The notes below the pieces were generated by a model. That model saw nothing but the letters and a program-made list of their open reading frames with translations, was not told where the DNA came from and did no database searches. From JAIVJM01 sp963816985 (lineage in GTDB: Bacteria > Acidobacteriota > Blastocatellia > Pyrinomonadales > Pyrinomonadaceae): a DNA stretch of 64,000 bases. Location of the stretch: contig CAWFMF010000004.1 of assembly GCA_963816985.1 (NCBI GenBank), positions 4,402,001 to 4,466,000 of the forward strand, read 5' to 3'. Shown piece after piece: positions 42,640 to 51,790 of the stretch; the first letter of the stretch is position 1, and every line of letters starts with the position of its first letter. The position numbers and the translations under genes were made by a program.

Positions 42640-44935
42640 ATGCCAGCAGAGCAAGTCAAAGTAACCATCAACGCTCAGGAGTTCGAAGTCGAGAAGGGCG
42701 CGCGCCTCATAGACGTGTGCCGGGAGAAGGGGTTCGCGATTCCCTCCTTCTGCTACTACGCCGACCTCGCGCTTCAGGCTTCGTGCCGGATGTGCCTCGT
42801 CCGCATCGAGAAGATGCCGAAGCTCCAGACCTCTTGCACGATCACGTGCACGGACGGGATGGTCGTCACGACCGAGAGCGAGGAGATCGAGAAGGCTCAG
42901 CGCGGGATGGTCGAATTCCTCTTAGCCAACCACCCGCTCGACTGCCCGGTCTGCGACCGTGGCGGCGAGTGCGAGTTGCAGGAGATGGTCTTCGACTGGG
43001 GCGGCCTCGAAGAACGTTTTACCGAGCGGAAGAATTACGCGCCCGAAAAATTCCTCTCGCCCATCGTCGCCAACGACCCGCAGCGTTGCATCCTCTGCAA
43101 GCGCTGCACGCGCGTCTGCGACGAGTGGATGGGCGAGGACGCCATCGAGGCCGGGGGCCGAGGCGCGCACACCGTCATCGGCACATACGGCGGCTGGCTC
43201 AACTGCTCGCAGTGCGGCAACTGCATCGAGGTCTGCCCGACGGGCACGCTTCTCGACGCGACGTACAGACACCAGACGCGCCCGTGGGAGCTGAACCGCA
43301 CGACTTCGACCTGTTCTTTCTGTTCGGACGGCTGCCAGTTCTCGGTCGGCTCGCGCGGCGGAGAGGTGATGCGCGTCGTCGCGCGCGACCGCTACGTGGA
43401 CGGCCTCAACGGCGAATTCCTCTGCATCAAGGGCCGCTTCGCGCACCCCTTCGTCAACCACGAAGAGCGCCTGCGCACGCCGCTCGTCCGTTACAAGAAG
43501 GGCGGCAGGCTCGTCCCGGCGACGTGGGACGAGGCCGTGCGCTTCGCCGCCGCGAAGTTGCAGGAGGCGAAGGACGCGCACGGCGGCGGCGCAGTCGGCG
43601 TCGTCGGCAGCCCGCGCCTGACGAACGAGGCGAACTACTCTCTGCTCAAGTTCGCGCGCGAAGTCTTAGGGACTGACAAGCACACGGCCTCGGAAGCCTT
43701 CTCGCTCGTCCCCTTCTTCGAGAGCATGGGAGCGCCGCTCGCCACGCACAAGGACATCCGGCACGCGAAGACCATCCTGCTCATCGGCGGCGAGCCCGAA
43801 GAGTTGCAGCCACTTAACGGGCAAGCAGATTCGGCAGGCCGTGCGCAACGGCGGCGCGAAGCTCGTCATCATCAACAGCGTCCCGATTCGTCTGAAGCAG
43901 CAGGCGGCGCAGTTCGTCCACATCCGACCGGGCGCGGAGGACGCGGCGGTGCTCGCGCTCCTCTCGCCGGGCGACGCCGAGACGGCGGCGCGCAAGCTCG
44001 GCGTCGAGGCGGACGAGTTGGCGCGGGCGAGTCAGACCTTGAGCGAGTCCGACGGCGACGTGGTGGTGATGTTCGGCGGAGAGTTGAGCGCCGAAGGTCA
44101 AACGGCGCTTGCCGGTCTCCCCGCAGCCTTCGGCGAGCGAGAAGGCCGACGCTTCCTCTTCCACCCGCTGCCGCTCTTTAACAACAGCATCGGCGTCCAT
44201 GACGTGGGCTTGATGAACGGCGCGCTCAACCCGCTCGAAATGTTAGACGCGGCGGGCAATGAGGTGCGCGCGATGTACGTCGCGGGCAGTTTCCTTCCCG
44301 CGCACCTCGAAGGCCGGGAGGACGCGCTCGCGCGCCTCGACTTCCTCGTCGTGCAGGAACTCTTCCACACGGAGACGACGCGCCACGCCGACGTGATTTT
44401 CCCCGCCGCCTCGTTCGCCGAGACGGACGGGACTTTCACCAACAACGACGGCCTCGTGCAGCGCGTGCGGCAGTCCATCCCGCCCGTCCACCAGTCGAAG
44501 CCCGACTGGGTGATTACGGCGATGCTCGCCTCGGCGTTGGGCACGGACTTCGGCTTCCAGATGTCTTCGAGCGCGGTCTTCAACGAGCTGGCGCGGCAGG
44601 TTCCGGCCTACGAGGGCTTGCGCTACCCGCTCTTGAAAGACGAGACCAACCCCGTGCAGGCGAAGTATGCGCAAAAGACGGGCGGCGACGCGGCGGGCGC
44701 GCTCGAAGCACTGCGGAGGAACGTGGAAGAACTCGGCGAGGACGGCGAGAAGACGCAGGAGACTCCGCCCGTGGGCCACGAGCTTTTCAAGATCGGCACG
44801 CTCACCGGCAAAGTCCCGCAGTTCCACCTGCTCGCCGCCGGGAACCCCGAACCCGAAAGCGTTTTGATTTCCCCCCTCTACCAGATCACGATTGACCCGA
44901 CCCTGCGCCGCGAGGCGTCGGTCGCGGGAGACTGA
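42640..44935 (+). CDS. nuoG: NADH-quinone oxidoreductase subunit G (one frameshift)
   Basis: The largest peripheral-arm subunit, about 764 residues after repair. The N-terminal ferredoxin has ligands C38, C49, C52 and C66. The His-Cys cluster H98, C102, C105, C111 follows (NHPLDCPVCDRGGEC). Two further [4Fe-4S] motifs come next (RCILCKRCTRVCD and CSQCGNCIEVCPTG) plus a third set of Cys near STCSFCSDGCQF. The molybdopterin-oxidoreductase-like domain follows. An extra A at 43816-43817 breaks the frame; removing it restores LQPLTGKQIRQAVRNGGAK. Both halves are well conserved, so the break is probably a sequence error. Confidence 0.92.
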
Positions 44936-44940
44936 AGGAA

Positions 44941-45028
44941 ACGATGAACGCGGAACGCAGAACGATGAACTGAAAGACAAAAGACGATTTGCTCTTCAGT
45001 TCAGCGTTCAGCGTTCTGACTTCTGCGT
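44941..45028. repeat. Heptamer inverted-array element 13 (ACGATGA/ACGCGGA type), nuoG-nuoH junction
   Basis: Left arm 44941-44975 (ACGATGA, ACGCGGA, ACGCAGA, ACGATGA, ACTGAAA). Right arm about 44994-45028 (CTTCAGT, TCAGCGT, TCAGCGT, TCTGACT, TCTGCGT). The spacer is 18 bp. It starts 5 bp after the nuoG stop and ends 8 bp before the nuoH ATG. Confidence 0.85.
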
Positions 45029-45036
45029 TTAAAACT

Positions 45037-46098
45037 ATGGATTGGCTAACTGAAAATCTCGGCGCGGAGACCGTCAGGGGGCTGGCGCAGTTCATCGGCA
45101 TCAACATCGCTTTCGTCGTGGTGCTGATGATCGTCGCTTATACGGTTCTGGCCGAGCGGCGGGTGCTGGCGCTCATACAGGGTCGTCTGGGGCCGAACCG
45201 CGTCGGCTACGGCGGCATCCTTCAGCCGTTCGCAGACCTCCTGAAGTTCATCTTCAAGGAAGAGATCACGCCGGACAAGGCGACGAAGTTCGTCTACTTC
45301 CTCGCGCCCATCATCGCCATCACGGCGGCGCTGATGCCGATTATCGTCTACCCGTTCGGGCCGACCATTAACCTCCCGTTCATCGGCCCGGTCGCGCTCG
45401 TCATCGCGCGCTTCGACATCGCGCTCCTCTACGTGCTCGGCATCACCTCGGTCGGCGTCTACGGCATCGCGCTCGCCGGGTGGGCTTCGAACAGCAAGTA
45501 TTCTTTGATGGGCGGGCTGCGCGCGGCGGCGCAGATGATCTCTTACGAGCTTTCTCTGGGCCTCTCGCTCATCGGCGTGGTGCTCATGTCGGGGACGCTC
45601 GACCTCTACTCGATTGTCGAGCAGCAGGGCGGTTGGTGGGGCATGCGCTGGAACATCATCCGGCCCGACGGACTGCCGCAGCTCCTCGGCTTCATCGTTT
45701 ATTTAATCTCCGCCATCGCCGAGACGAACCGCGTCCCGTTCGACTTGCCGGAGGCCGAGACGGAACTCGTCGCCGGGTTCCACACCGAATATTCGGCACT
45801 GAAGTTCGCGCTCTTCTTCATGGCCGAGTACGTCAACATGTTCACGGTCTCGATGCTGGCGACGACCCTTTTCCTCGGCGGCTGGCAGGGGCCGTTCGTC
45901 GAGCAGGTTCCGCTGCTCGGCATCTTCTATTTCCTTGGGAAGGTCATCTTCTTCCTCTTCCTGTACATCTGGCTGCGGGGCACTCTGCCGCGCTTCCGCT
46001 TCGACCAGTTGATGAACTTCGGCTGGAAGTTCCTTCTGCCCGTCGCCCTTCTGAACGTGATTCTGACGGCGACGATGATGTTCTTCATGCTCCGCTGA
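45037..46098 (+). CDS. nuoH: NADH-quinone oxidoreductase subunit H
   Basis: Membrane subunit (353 residues) joining the hydrophilic arm to the proton-pumping arm and lining the quinone tunnel. Eight or so helices are evident. Signatures: TVLAERRVLALIQGRLGPNR, GWASNSKYSLMGGLRAAAQM, AETNRVPFDLPEAETELVAG and GFHTEYSALKFALFFMAEY. ATG 45037 gives MDWLTENLGAE; upstream in-frame codons are repeat. nuoI would be expected next but is absent; nuoJ starts 71 bp later. Confidence 0.97.
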   Translation: MDWLTENLGAETVRGLAQFIGINIAFVVVLMIVAYTVLAERRVLALIQGRLGPNRVGYGGILQPFADLLKFIFKEEITPDKATKFVYFLAPIIAITAALMPIIVYPFGPTINLPFIGPVALVIARFDIALLYVLGITSVGVYGIALAGWASNSKYSLMGGLRAAAQMISYELSLGLSLIGVVLMSGTLDLYSIVEQQGGWWGMRWNIIRPDGLPQLLGFIVYLISAIAETNRVPFDLPEAETELVAGFHTEYSALKFALFFMAEYVNMFTVSMLATTLFLGGWQGPFVEQVPLLGIFYFLGKVIFFLFLYIWLRGTLPRFRFDQLMNFGWKFLLPVALLNVILTATMMFFMLR

Positions 46099-46169
46099 GA
46101 GCGGCGGCGGCGAAAGTTTCCGGGCGGAGGGCGACTCAGATTCCCCGCCCCGTTGGCGCGGGTTCATTT

Positions 46170-46859
46170 ATGCCCTGGACGATTCTCTTCTTCATCATCT
46201 TCGGCGGGATGGCGGTCGGCTGCGCCATCTCGATGGTGGCGCAGCGCAACCCGCTCTACAGCGCCGTCTCTTTAATCGGCGTCTTCGTCGCGCTCGCGTG
46301 CCTCTACCTGACGCTCGCCGCGCCCTTCATCGCGGCGGTGCAGATTATCGTCTACGCGGGCGCGATCATGGTGCTCGTCGTCTTCGTCATCATGCTCCTC
46401 AACGCGGAGGAGGAGGCGCGGCGGCCATACCGTCTGAAGTACCTGATTCCGGTGGCGGTGGGGCTGGCGACCGTGCTCATCGCCGAGGCGGCCTTCATGC
46501 TGACCGTGGGCGGCGCGTCGAGACACATCCCCGTGCCGCCGAAGGTCCTGGAAGTCGGGCTCACCAAGTCCGTCGGCACGGGGCTCTTCACCGAGTACCT
46601 CCTGCCGTTTGAAGTGACCTCGGTGCTCATCCTGATGGCGCTCGTCGGCGCGATTACGCTTGCGCGGAGGACGCAGGTGCTCGGCATGGCCGACGAGGAC
46701 ATGGTGGCCGTGCAGGCCGCGAGAGACGCGGGCGGCGACCGTCTCATCACGCCGGGCGACACGGCGGCGACGGGTCGTGCGATGGCGCGTGAGCAGATCG
46801 AGCGTGGCGAGGCGGGTGCGCCCTCCGTGCGCCCCGTCGAAGAAGAGGAGGGCGAGTGA
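46170..46859 (+). CDS. nuoJ: NADH-quinone oxidoreductase subunit J
   Basis: Membrane-arm subunit of 229 residues with five helices. Family features: MPWTILFFIIFGGMAVGCAI, RNPLYSAVSLIGVFVALACL and the helix VQIIVYAGAIMVLVVFVIML containing the pi-bulge region that transmits conformational change. A charged C-terminal tail of about 50 residues (ending PVEEEEGE) is longer than usual. The stop overlaps the nuoK start (TGATG). The 71-bp gap from nuoH has a GC-rich stretch but no gene. Confidence 0.96.
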   Translation: MPWTILFFIIFGGMAVGCAISMVAQRNPLYSAVSLIGVFVALACLYLTLAAPFIAAVQIIVYAGAIMVLVVFVIMLLNAEEEARRPYRLKYLIPVAVGLATVLIAEAAFMLTVGGASRHIPVPPKVLEVGLTKSVGTGLFTEYLLPFEVTSVLILMALVGAITLARRTQVLGMADEDMVAVQAARDAGGDRLITPGDTAATGRAMAREQIERGEAGAPSVRPVEEEEGE

Positions 46860-47161
46860 TGGCTCCCTTGAACTGGTATCTGGCGCTCTCGGCGGTGCTC
46901 TTCACCATCGGCGTGGTCGGGGTCATCACGAAGCGCAACGTCATCGGGATGTTCATGTGCATCGAGCTGATGCTCAACGCCGTCAACCTGACGTTCGTCG
47001 CCTTCTCCAGCTACTTCGGCGACGTTACGGGTCAGCTCTTCGTCTTCATCGTGATGACGGTCGCCGCCGCCGAAGCGGCTGTCGGCCTCGGCATCATCAT
47101 CGCCATCTTCCGCAACCGCGAGTCGCTCAACGTGGACGAGGCGAGCATTCTGAAACTTTAA
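46859..47161 (+). CDS. nuoK: NADH-quinone oxidoreductase subunit K
   Basis: Small three-helix antiporter-like subunit (100 residues), homologous to MrpC. Signature helix GMFMCIELMLNAVNLTFVAF includes the conserved Glu in IELMLNAV, and a second Glu lies in AAAEAAVGLGIIIAIFRNR. Chosen ATG 46859 overlaps the nuoJ stop (TGATG). A heptamer element follows the stop by 3 bp. Confidence 0.97.
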   Translation: MAPLNWYLALSAVLFTIGVVGVITKRNVIGMFMCIELMLNAVNLTFVAFSSYFGDVTGQLFVFIVMTVAAAEAAVGLGIIIAIFRNRESLNVDEASILKL

Positions 47162-47164
47162 AGG

Positions 47165-47242
47165 GGGTGACAGGTAAACCGTGACGGGTGACAAGATAAA
47201 ACCTTGCTCTTGCCCGTCACCCGTCACCTGTCACGGTTTACG
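47165..47242. repeat. Heptamer inverted-array element 14 (GGGTGAC type), nuoK-nuoL junction
   Basis: Left arm 47165-47199 (GGGTGAC, AGGTAAA, CCGTGAC, GGGTGAC, AAGATAA). Right arm 47213-47242 (CCCGTCA, CCCGTCA, CCTGTCA, CGGTTTA). The spacer is 13 bp. It is close to element 12, including the AAGATA tail. It begins 3 bp after nuoK and ends 8 bp before nuoL. Confidence 0.88.
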
Positions 47243-47250
47243 ACTTTCTT

Positions 47251-49522
47251 ATGTCTAACCACTGGCTCTCCGTCATCGTCTTCGCGCCGCTGGCGGGCGC
47301 GGTCGTCAACTGGCTCGTCGGTCGCCGCGTCCGCAGCGAGGCGTTCATCGGCGCGGTGGCGTGCGCGTCGGTCGGCGTCTCGGCGGTCTTGAGCCTCTTC
47401 ATCGCGTTCACGGGCGCGGGCGGCGCGGCCTTGACGAACGAGCCGGCGACGCCGGTCTTGAGCCACCTCTGGACGTGGATGGAGGTCGGCAACTTCCGCG
47501 CGGACTTCGGCTTCGCGATGGACAGGCTCTCCGGCATCTACGCCTGCTTCATCACCTTCGTCGGCCTCCTGATTCACATCTTCGCCACCGGCTACATGCA
47601 CGGCGACAAGGGGTTCTATCGCTTCTTCGCGTACCTGAACCTCTTCATGTTCATGATGCTGACGCTCGTGCTGGCCGACAACCTGCTCTTGATGTTCGTC
47701 GGGTGGGAGGGCGTCGGGCTCTGTTCGTACCTCCTCATCGGCTACTACTTCGACCGCAAGGAGGCGGGCGACGCGGCGAAGAAGGCTTTCGTCGCCAACC
47801 GCATCGGCGACTGGGGCGTGGTGCTCGGCATCATGCTCGTCTTCTTCCTGACCTCGCAGGCGGGCAACCCCTCCATCAGCTTCTTCGACAAGCCCGCCGA
47901 GGGCGTCAGAAGCGCGTTGGAGACCATCAACGCGATGCCCGTTGACGCGTTCGGCTGGGGCGCGATTATCGCCGGGGGGATAACCTCGGCGGCGGTGCTG
48001 CTCTTCATCGGCGCGACGGGCAAGAGCGCGCAGATACCGCTCTTCGTGTGGCTGCCGGACGCAATGGCCGGGCCGACGCCGGTCTCGGCGCTCATCCACG
48101 CGGCGACGATGGTGACGGCGGGCGTCTACATGGTCGTCCGCTGCTCGGCGATCTACACGCACGCGCCGACGGCGATGTTCATCATCGCCATCATCGGCGC
48201 GGCGACCGCCATCTTCGCCGCGACCATCGGCATCGCGCAGAACGACATCAAGAAAGTCCTCGCCTATTCAACGGTCTCGCAGCTCGGCTACATGTTCCTC
48301 GCCTGCGGCGTCGGGCGCCTTCGTCGCCGCCATCTTCCACGTCATGACGCACGCCTTCTTCAAGGCGCTCCTCTTCCTCGGCTCCGGCTCGGTCATCCAC
48401 GGGATGCACCACGAACAGGACATGCGGCGGATGGGCGGCCTCAAGAAGTACATGCCGGTGACGTGGCTGACGATGCTCGCGGGCTGGCTCGCCATCAGCG
48501 GCATCCCCATCTTCGCGGGCTTCTTCTCGAAGGACGAGATTCTCTGGAAGACTTGGAGCACGGACGCGCTCGGCATCCCTGCGGGCGCGGGCAAGGTTCT
48601 GTGGGTCGTGGGCGCGATAACGGCGCTGCTGACCGCCGTCTACATGACTCGCTTGATGGTGATGACCTTCTGGGGCTCGGAGCGTTTCCGCGAGGCGCAC
48701 GCCGGCGAGCAGGCCGACGTGGGGCATCACGGCTCGCACAACGCGGCGGCGGGCGCGCACGACGATGAGGAAGAGGACGACCACGCTCATCATCACGGCC
48801 CCGTCGAGCCGCACGAGTCGCCGTGGACGATGACCGTGCCGCTCGTCGTGCTCGCCGTGCTCTCGACCGTCGGCGGGCTCGTCGGCATCCCCTATGCCCT
48901 CAGCGGCGGCGCGGTGCCGAACTTCTTCGAGCACACGCTCGAACCCGTCGTCAAACACGTCCCCGAACACCACGGCGCTCCGGCGACCGCGCACGAGGCG
49001 ACAGGCGAAGCGGCGGGCGACTCGCACGCGACTTCATCGGCTCGGCCCGCGGCTGAAGGGCACGGCGGCGACCTGCCGCAGTCGGTGGGCGAGGGCGCGT
49101 CGGGCGGCGTCCCGGCGGCGGAGCACGCGCACGACCCCGTGGAGGTCATGTGGGAGCGCGTCTTCAGCGGCATCTCGGTCGCCATCGCGCTCATCGGCAT
49201 CGGCGTCGGCTGGACTTACTTCCGCCGCAAGCCGCTCGCCGAGATGCCGAAGGTCTTGGAGAACAAATACTACGTGGACGAGATTTACGACGCCGCCGTC
49301 ATCAACCCGATTAAGAACGGCTCGCGCGAAGGGCTGTGGAAGGTCTTCGACATCGGCGTCATTGACGGCATCGTGAACGGACTTGGGCGCGCGCTGACCG
49401 GGCTCGGACAGGTCGCGCGACAGTTGCAGCCCGGCTTCGTGCGCAGCTACGCGGCCATCATCCTGCTCGGCGCGATTGCCGTGGTGAGCTTCTTCGTCTA
49501 CAACTACCTGCGGATTACTTAG
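47251..49522 (+). CDS. nuoL: NADH-quinone oxidoreductase subunit L (one frameshift)
   Basis: The distal antiporter-like pump subunit, about 756 residues after repair. Helix motifs: LLLMFVGWEGVGLCSYLLIG, ATGKSAQIPLFVWLPDAMAG, PTPVSALIHAATMVTAGVY and IKKVLAYSTVSQLGYMFLA. An extra G in the run at 48313-48315 breaks the frame; removing it restores CGVGAFVAAIFHVMTHAFFK. The C-terminal part includes the lateral helix region and ends FFVYNYLRIT. Two unusual loops are rich in His, Asp and Glu (DDEEEDDHAHHHGPVEPH, about residues 510-530, and another Ala/His-rich loop near 570-630). The break is probably a sequence error. Confidence 0.92.
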
Positions 49523-49529
49523 GACTCTC

Positions 49530-51095
49530 ATGCAGCAATACCTGCTCACGGCCTTAATCCTTCTGCCGCTGGTCGGCGCGGTCGCCGTCGCCGCGCACGG
49601 GCTGGCGAAGTACGCGAAGCCCACGCACTACCGCTGGGTCGCGCTCATCTTCTCGGTCGCCACCTTCGTCCTCTCGCTCCTGCTTCTGACGGGCGACGTG
49701 GGAGCGGGGACGACGAACTCTTTCCGCTTCGTGCAGGACGTGCCGTGGATCGGCTCCATCGGCGCGCGCTACCACGTCGGCGTGGACGGGATGAGCCTGT
49801 GGCTCGTCTTGTTGACGACGCTGCTGGTTCCGATCTCCATCCTTTCGAGCTGGCACGCGGTCGAGAAGCGGGAGGTCGCCTTCTACGCCTTCCTGCTCGC
49901 GCTGGAGTCGGCGATGATCGGCGTCTTCGTCTCGCTCGACCTCCTGCTCTTCTACCTCTTCTTCGAGGCGTCGCTCGTCCCGATGTTCTTCCTCATCGGC
50001 GTCTGGGGCGGCGAGCGGAGGATTTACGCCGCCGCGAAATTCTTCATCTACACGGCGCTCGGAAGTCTCCTGATGCTCGCGGGCATCATCGCGCTCTGGT
50101 ACGTCTTCAGGACTTTCGACTACACCATCATCCTCGCCGCCTTGCGCGACGGCTCGCGCACGCTCCCGCCCGAATGGGAGTTCTGGCTCTTCCTCGCCTT
50201 CGCCTTCGCCTTCTGCATCAAGGTTCCGATCTTCCCTTTCCACACGTGGCTCCCGGACGCGCACACCGAGGCTCCGACCGCCGGGTCGGTGCTCCTCGCG
50301 GGCGTGATGCTGAAGATGGGGACATACGGCCTCTTGCGCTTCAACTTCGCGCTCTTCCCCGACATGACGCGGCGGTTCGCGTGGCTCTTCATCGTCATCG
50401 CCGTCATCGGCATCATCTACGGCGCGCTCGTCGCGATGGTGCAGCCGGACGTGAAGCGTCTGGTCGCCTACTCTTCGGTGAGCCACATGGGTTTCATCTT
50501 GCTGGGGATGTTCTCGTTCACCGAGCAGGGGATGCAGGGCGCGCTCTACCAGATGTTGAACCACGGCGTCTCGACGGGGGCGCTCTTCCTCCTCGTCGGG
50601 ATGATTTACGAGCGGCGGCACACGCGGATGATTTCCGAGTTCGGCGGACTGTCGAAGCCGATGCCGTGGTTCGCGACGTTTCTGGTCATCACTTCGCTCT
50701 CGTCGGTCGGCCTGCCGCTCCTGAACGGCTTCGTCGGCGAGTTCCTCATCATGCTCGGCATGTGGACTTCGGGGTTCAGTTACGCCTCGTGGCTCAACCC
50801 GCGCGTGGCGACGATGCTGGCGGCGACGGGCGTCATCTGGGCGGCGGTCTACATGCTCTGGATGTTGCAGCGCGTGCTCTTCGGGCGCGTGACGAACGAG
50901 AAGAACCGGCGACTCCGAGACCTCTCGGCGCGCGAGGTGGCGCTGCTCCTGCCGTTGCTCGCGCTGATGCTCTACATGGGCGCGTACCCGCGCCCGTTCC
51001 TCGAACGCTCGCGCCTGAGCGTCAACGAAGTGCGCGCTCGCGTCCTCGCCTCCGAGACGCAGGGCGAGTTTCACGCGGACTCCGGGCGGAAGTAA
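49530..51095 (+). CDS. nuoM: NADH-quinone oxidoreductase subunit M
   Basis: Antiporter-like pump subunit (521 residues, about 14 helices) of the membrane arm. Signatures: YHVGVDGMSLWLVLLTTLLV, LFYLFFEASLVPMFFLIGVW (conserved Glu), FAFCIKVPIFPFHTWLPDAH (conserved Lys), AYSSVSHMGFILLGMFSF and LPLLNGFVGEFLIMLGMW. It starts 7 bp after nuoL. The stop TAA overlaps the next ATG by one base (TAATG), coupling the thioredoxin gene. Confidence 0.97.
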   Translation: MQQYLLTALILLPLVGAVAVAAHGLAKYAKPTHYRWVALIFSVATFVLSLLLLTGDVGAGTTNSFRFVQDVPWIGSIGARYHVGVDGMSLWLVLLTTLLVPISILSSWHAVEKREVAFYAFLLALESAMIGVFVSLDLLLFYLFFEASLVPMFFLIGVWGGERRIYAAAKFFIYTALGSLLMLAGIIALWYVFRTFDYTIILAALRDGSRTLPPEWEFWLFLAFAFAFCIKVPIFPFHTWLPDAHTEAPTAGSVLLAGVMLKMGTYGLLRFNFALFPDMTRRFAWLFIVIAVIGIIYGALVAMVQPDVKRLVAYSSVSHMGFILLGMFSFTEQGMQGALYQMLNHGVSTGALFLLVGMIYERRHTRMISEFGGLSKPMPWFATFLVITSLSSVGLPLLNGFVGEFLIMLGMWTSGFSYASWLNPRVATMLAATGVIWAAVYMLWMLQRVLFGRVTNEKNRRLRDLSAREVALLLPLLALMLYMGAYPRPFLERSRLSVNEVRARVLASETQGEFHADSGRK

Positions 51096-51739
51096 TGGAG
51101 CCCTTCAAACTGTTTTTGAAACCGATGTTTTCGAGACGATTTATGAGAAACCGGGCGACGCTCACACTTCTCCTGCTGGCCTTCTGCGTGGGCACGGCGA
51201 CGCACGTCTCCGCGCAGGAGCAGCAGCAGGCCGCGCCGCAGGCGAACGCCGTCATCAAGCTCAAAGGTTTGGACGGCAAAGTCTACGACACGGCTTCGAT
51301 GCGCGGCGACGTGCTCGTCGTCTCGTTCGGGGCGACGTGGTGCACGCCGTGCACCTGGGAGTTGGTGGCCATCGAGGAGTTGAAGGAGGAGTACGCGGGC
51401 AAACCCGTCCGCTTCCTCTGGGTCAGCATCGAAGACGAGAAGCAGACTTCCGACAATCTCCTCCGGCACTACGCGAAGCAGCGGCGGCTGACCATCCCCG
51501 TGCTGCGCGACCCGGAGGCGCAAGCCTTCTCGCAGTTCTCCAGCAGCACGCGCATCCCGGTCGTCGTCTTCTTCGATCAGGAAGGTAAGCACGTCGCGCC
51601 CGTGCACCGGGGGATGTCTCCGGAGATTTCCGAGTACAAGAAGATGGTTCGCACGCGGGTTGACGCGCTTTTGAAGGCGCGGGAGACGGGAAAGACGGCG
51701 ACCACCACCACAGCAACAGCAGGGGCCGCCGTCGAGTAG
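51095..51739 (+). CDS. Exported TlpA/ResA-like thioredoxin inside the nuo operon
   Basis: A 214-residue exported thiol-disulfide protein. The signal segment is TLTLLLLAFCVGTATHVSAQ. The mature domain has the redox motif WCTPC in VVSFGATWCTPCTWELVAIE (Cys at about residues 85 and 88), the cis-Pro stretch STRIPVVVFFDQEG and a Thr/Ala-rich tail. Family members reduce apocytochromes c or protect envelope cysteines. Its position overlapping the nuoM stop and before nuoN is unusual. It may act in the biogenesis of respiratory proteins. Confidence 0.85.
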   Translation: MEPFKLFLKPMFSRRFMRNRATLTLLLLAFCVGTATHVSAQEQQQAAPQANAVIKLKGLDGKVYDTASMRGDVLVVSFGATWCTPCTWELVAIEELKEEYAGKPVRFLWVSIEDEKQTSDNLLRHYAKQRRLTIPVLRDPEAQAFSQFSSSTRIPVVVFFDQEGKHVAPVHRGMSPEISEYKKMVRTRVDALLKARETGKTATTTTATAGAAVE

Positions 51740-51790
51740 AGCCAAACACACGGGGCTGGCGCGTTACGAAGAGCGTACAGAGTTGAAACG

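Noticed and set aside
43800..43830. Programmed ribosomal frameshifting in nuoG, nuoL or fabD
   Set aside because: No slippery heptamer with downstream structure was evident at the sites, different genes need shifts in the same direction for no common reason, and homologues are read in one frame. Sequence error is simpler.
49554..51074. 506-codon open frame on the minus strand opposite nuoM
   Set aside because: Its composition (Arg, Glu, His, Asp) is that of antisense of a GC-rich membrane protein; nuoM on the plus strand is unmistakable.
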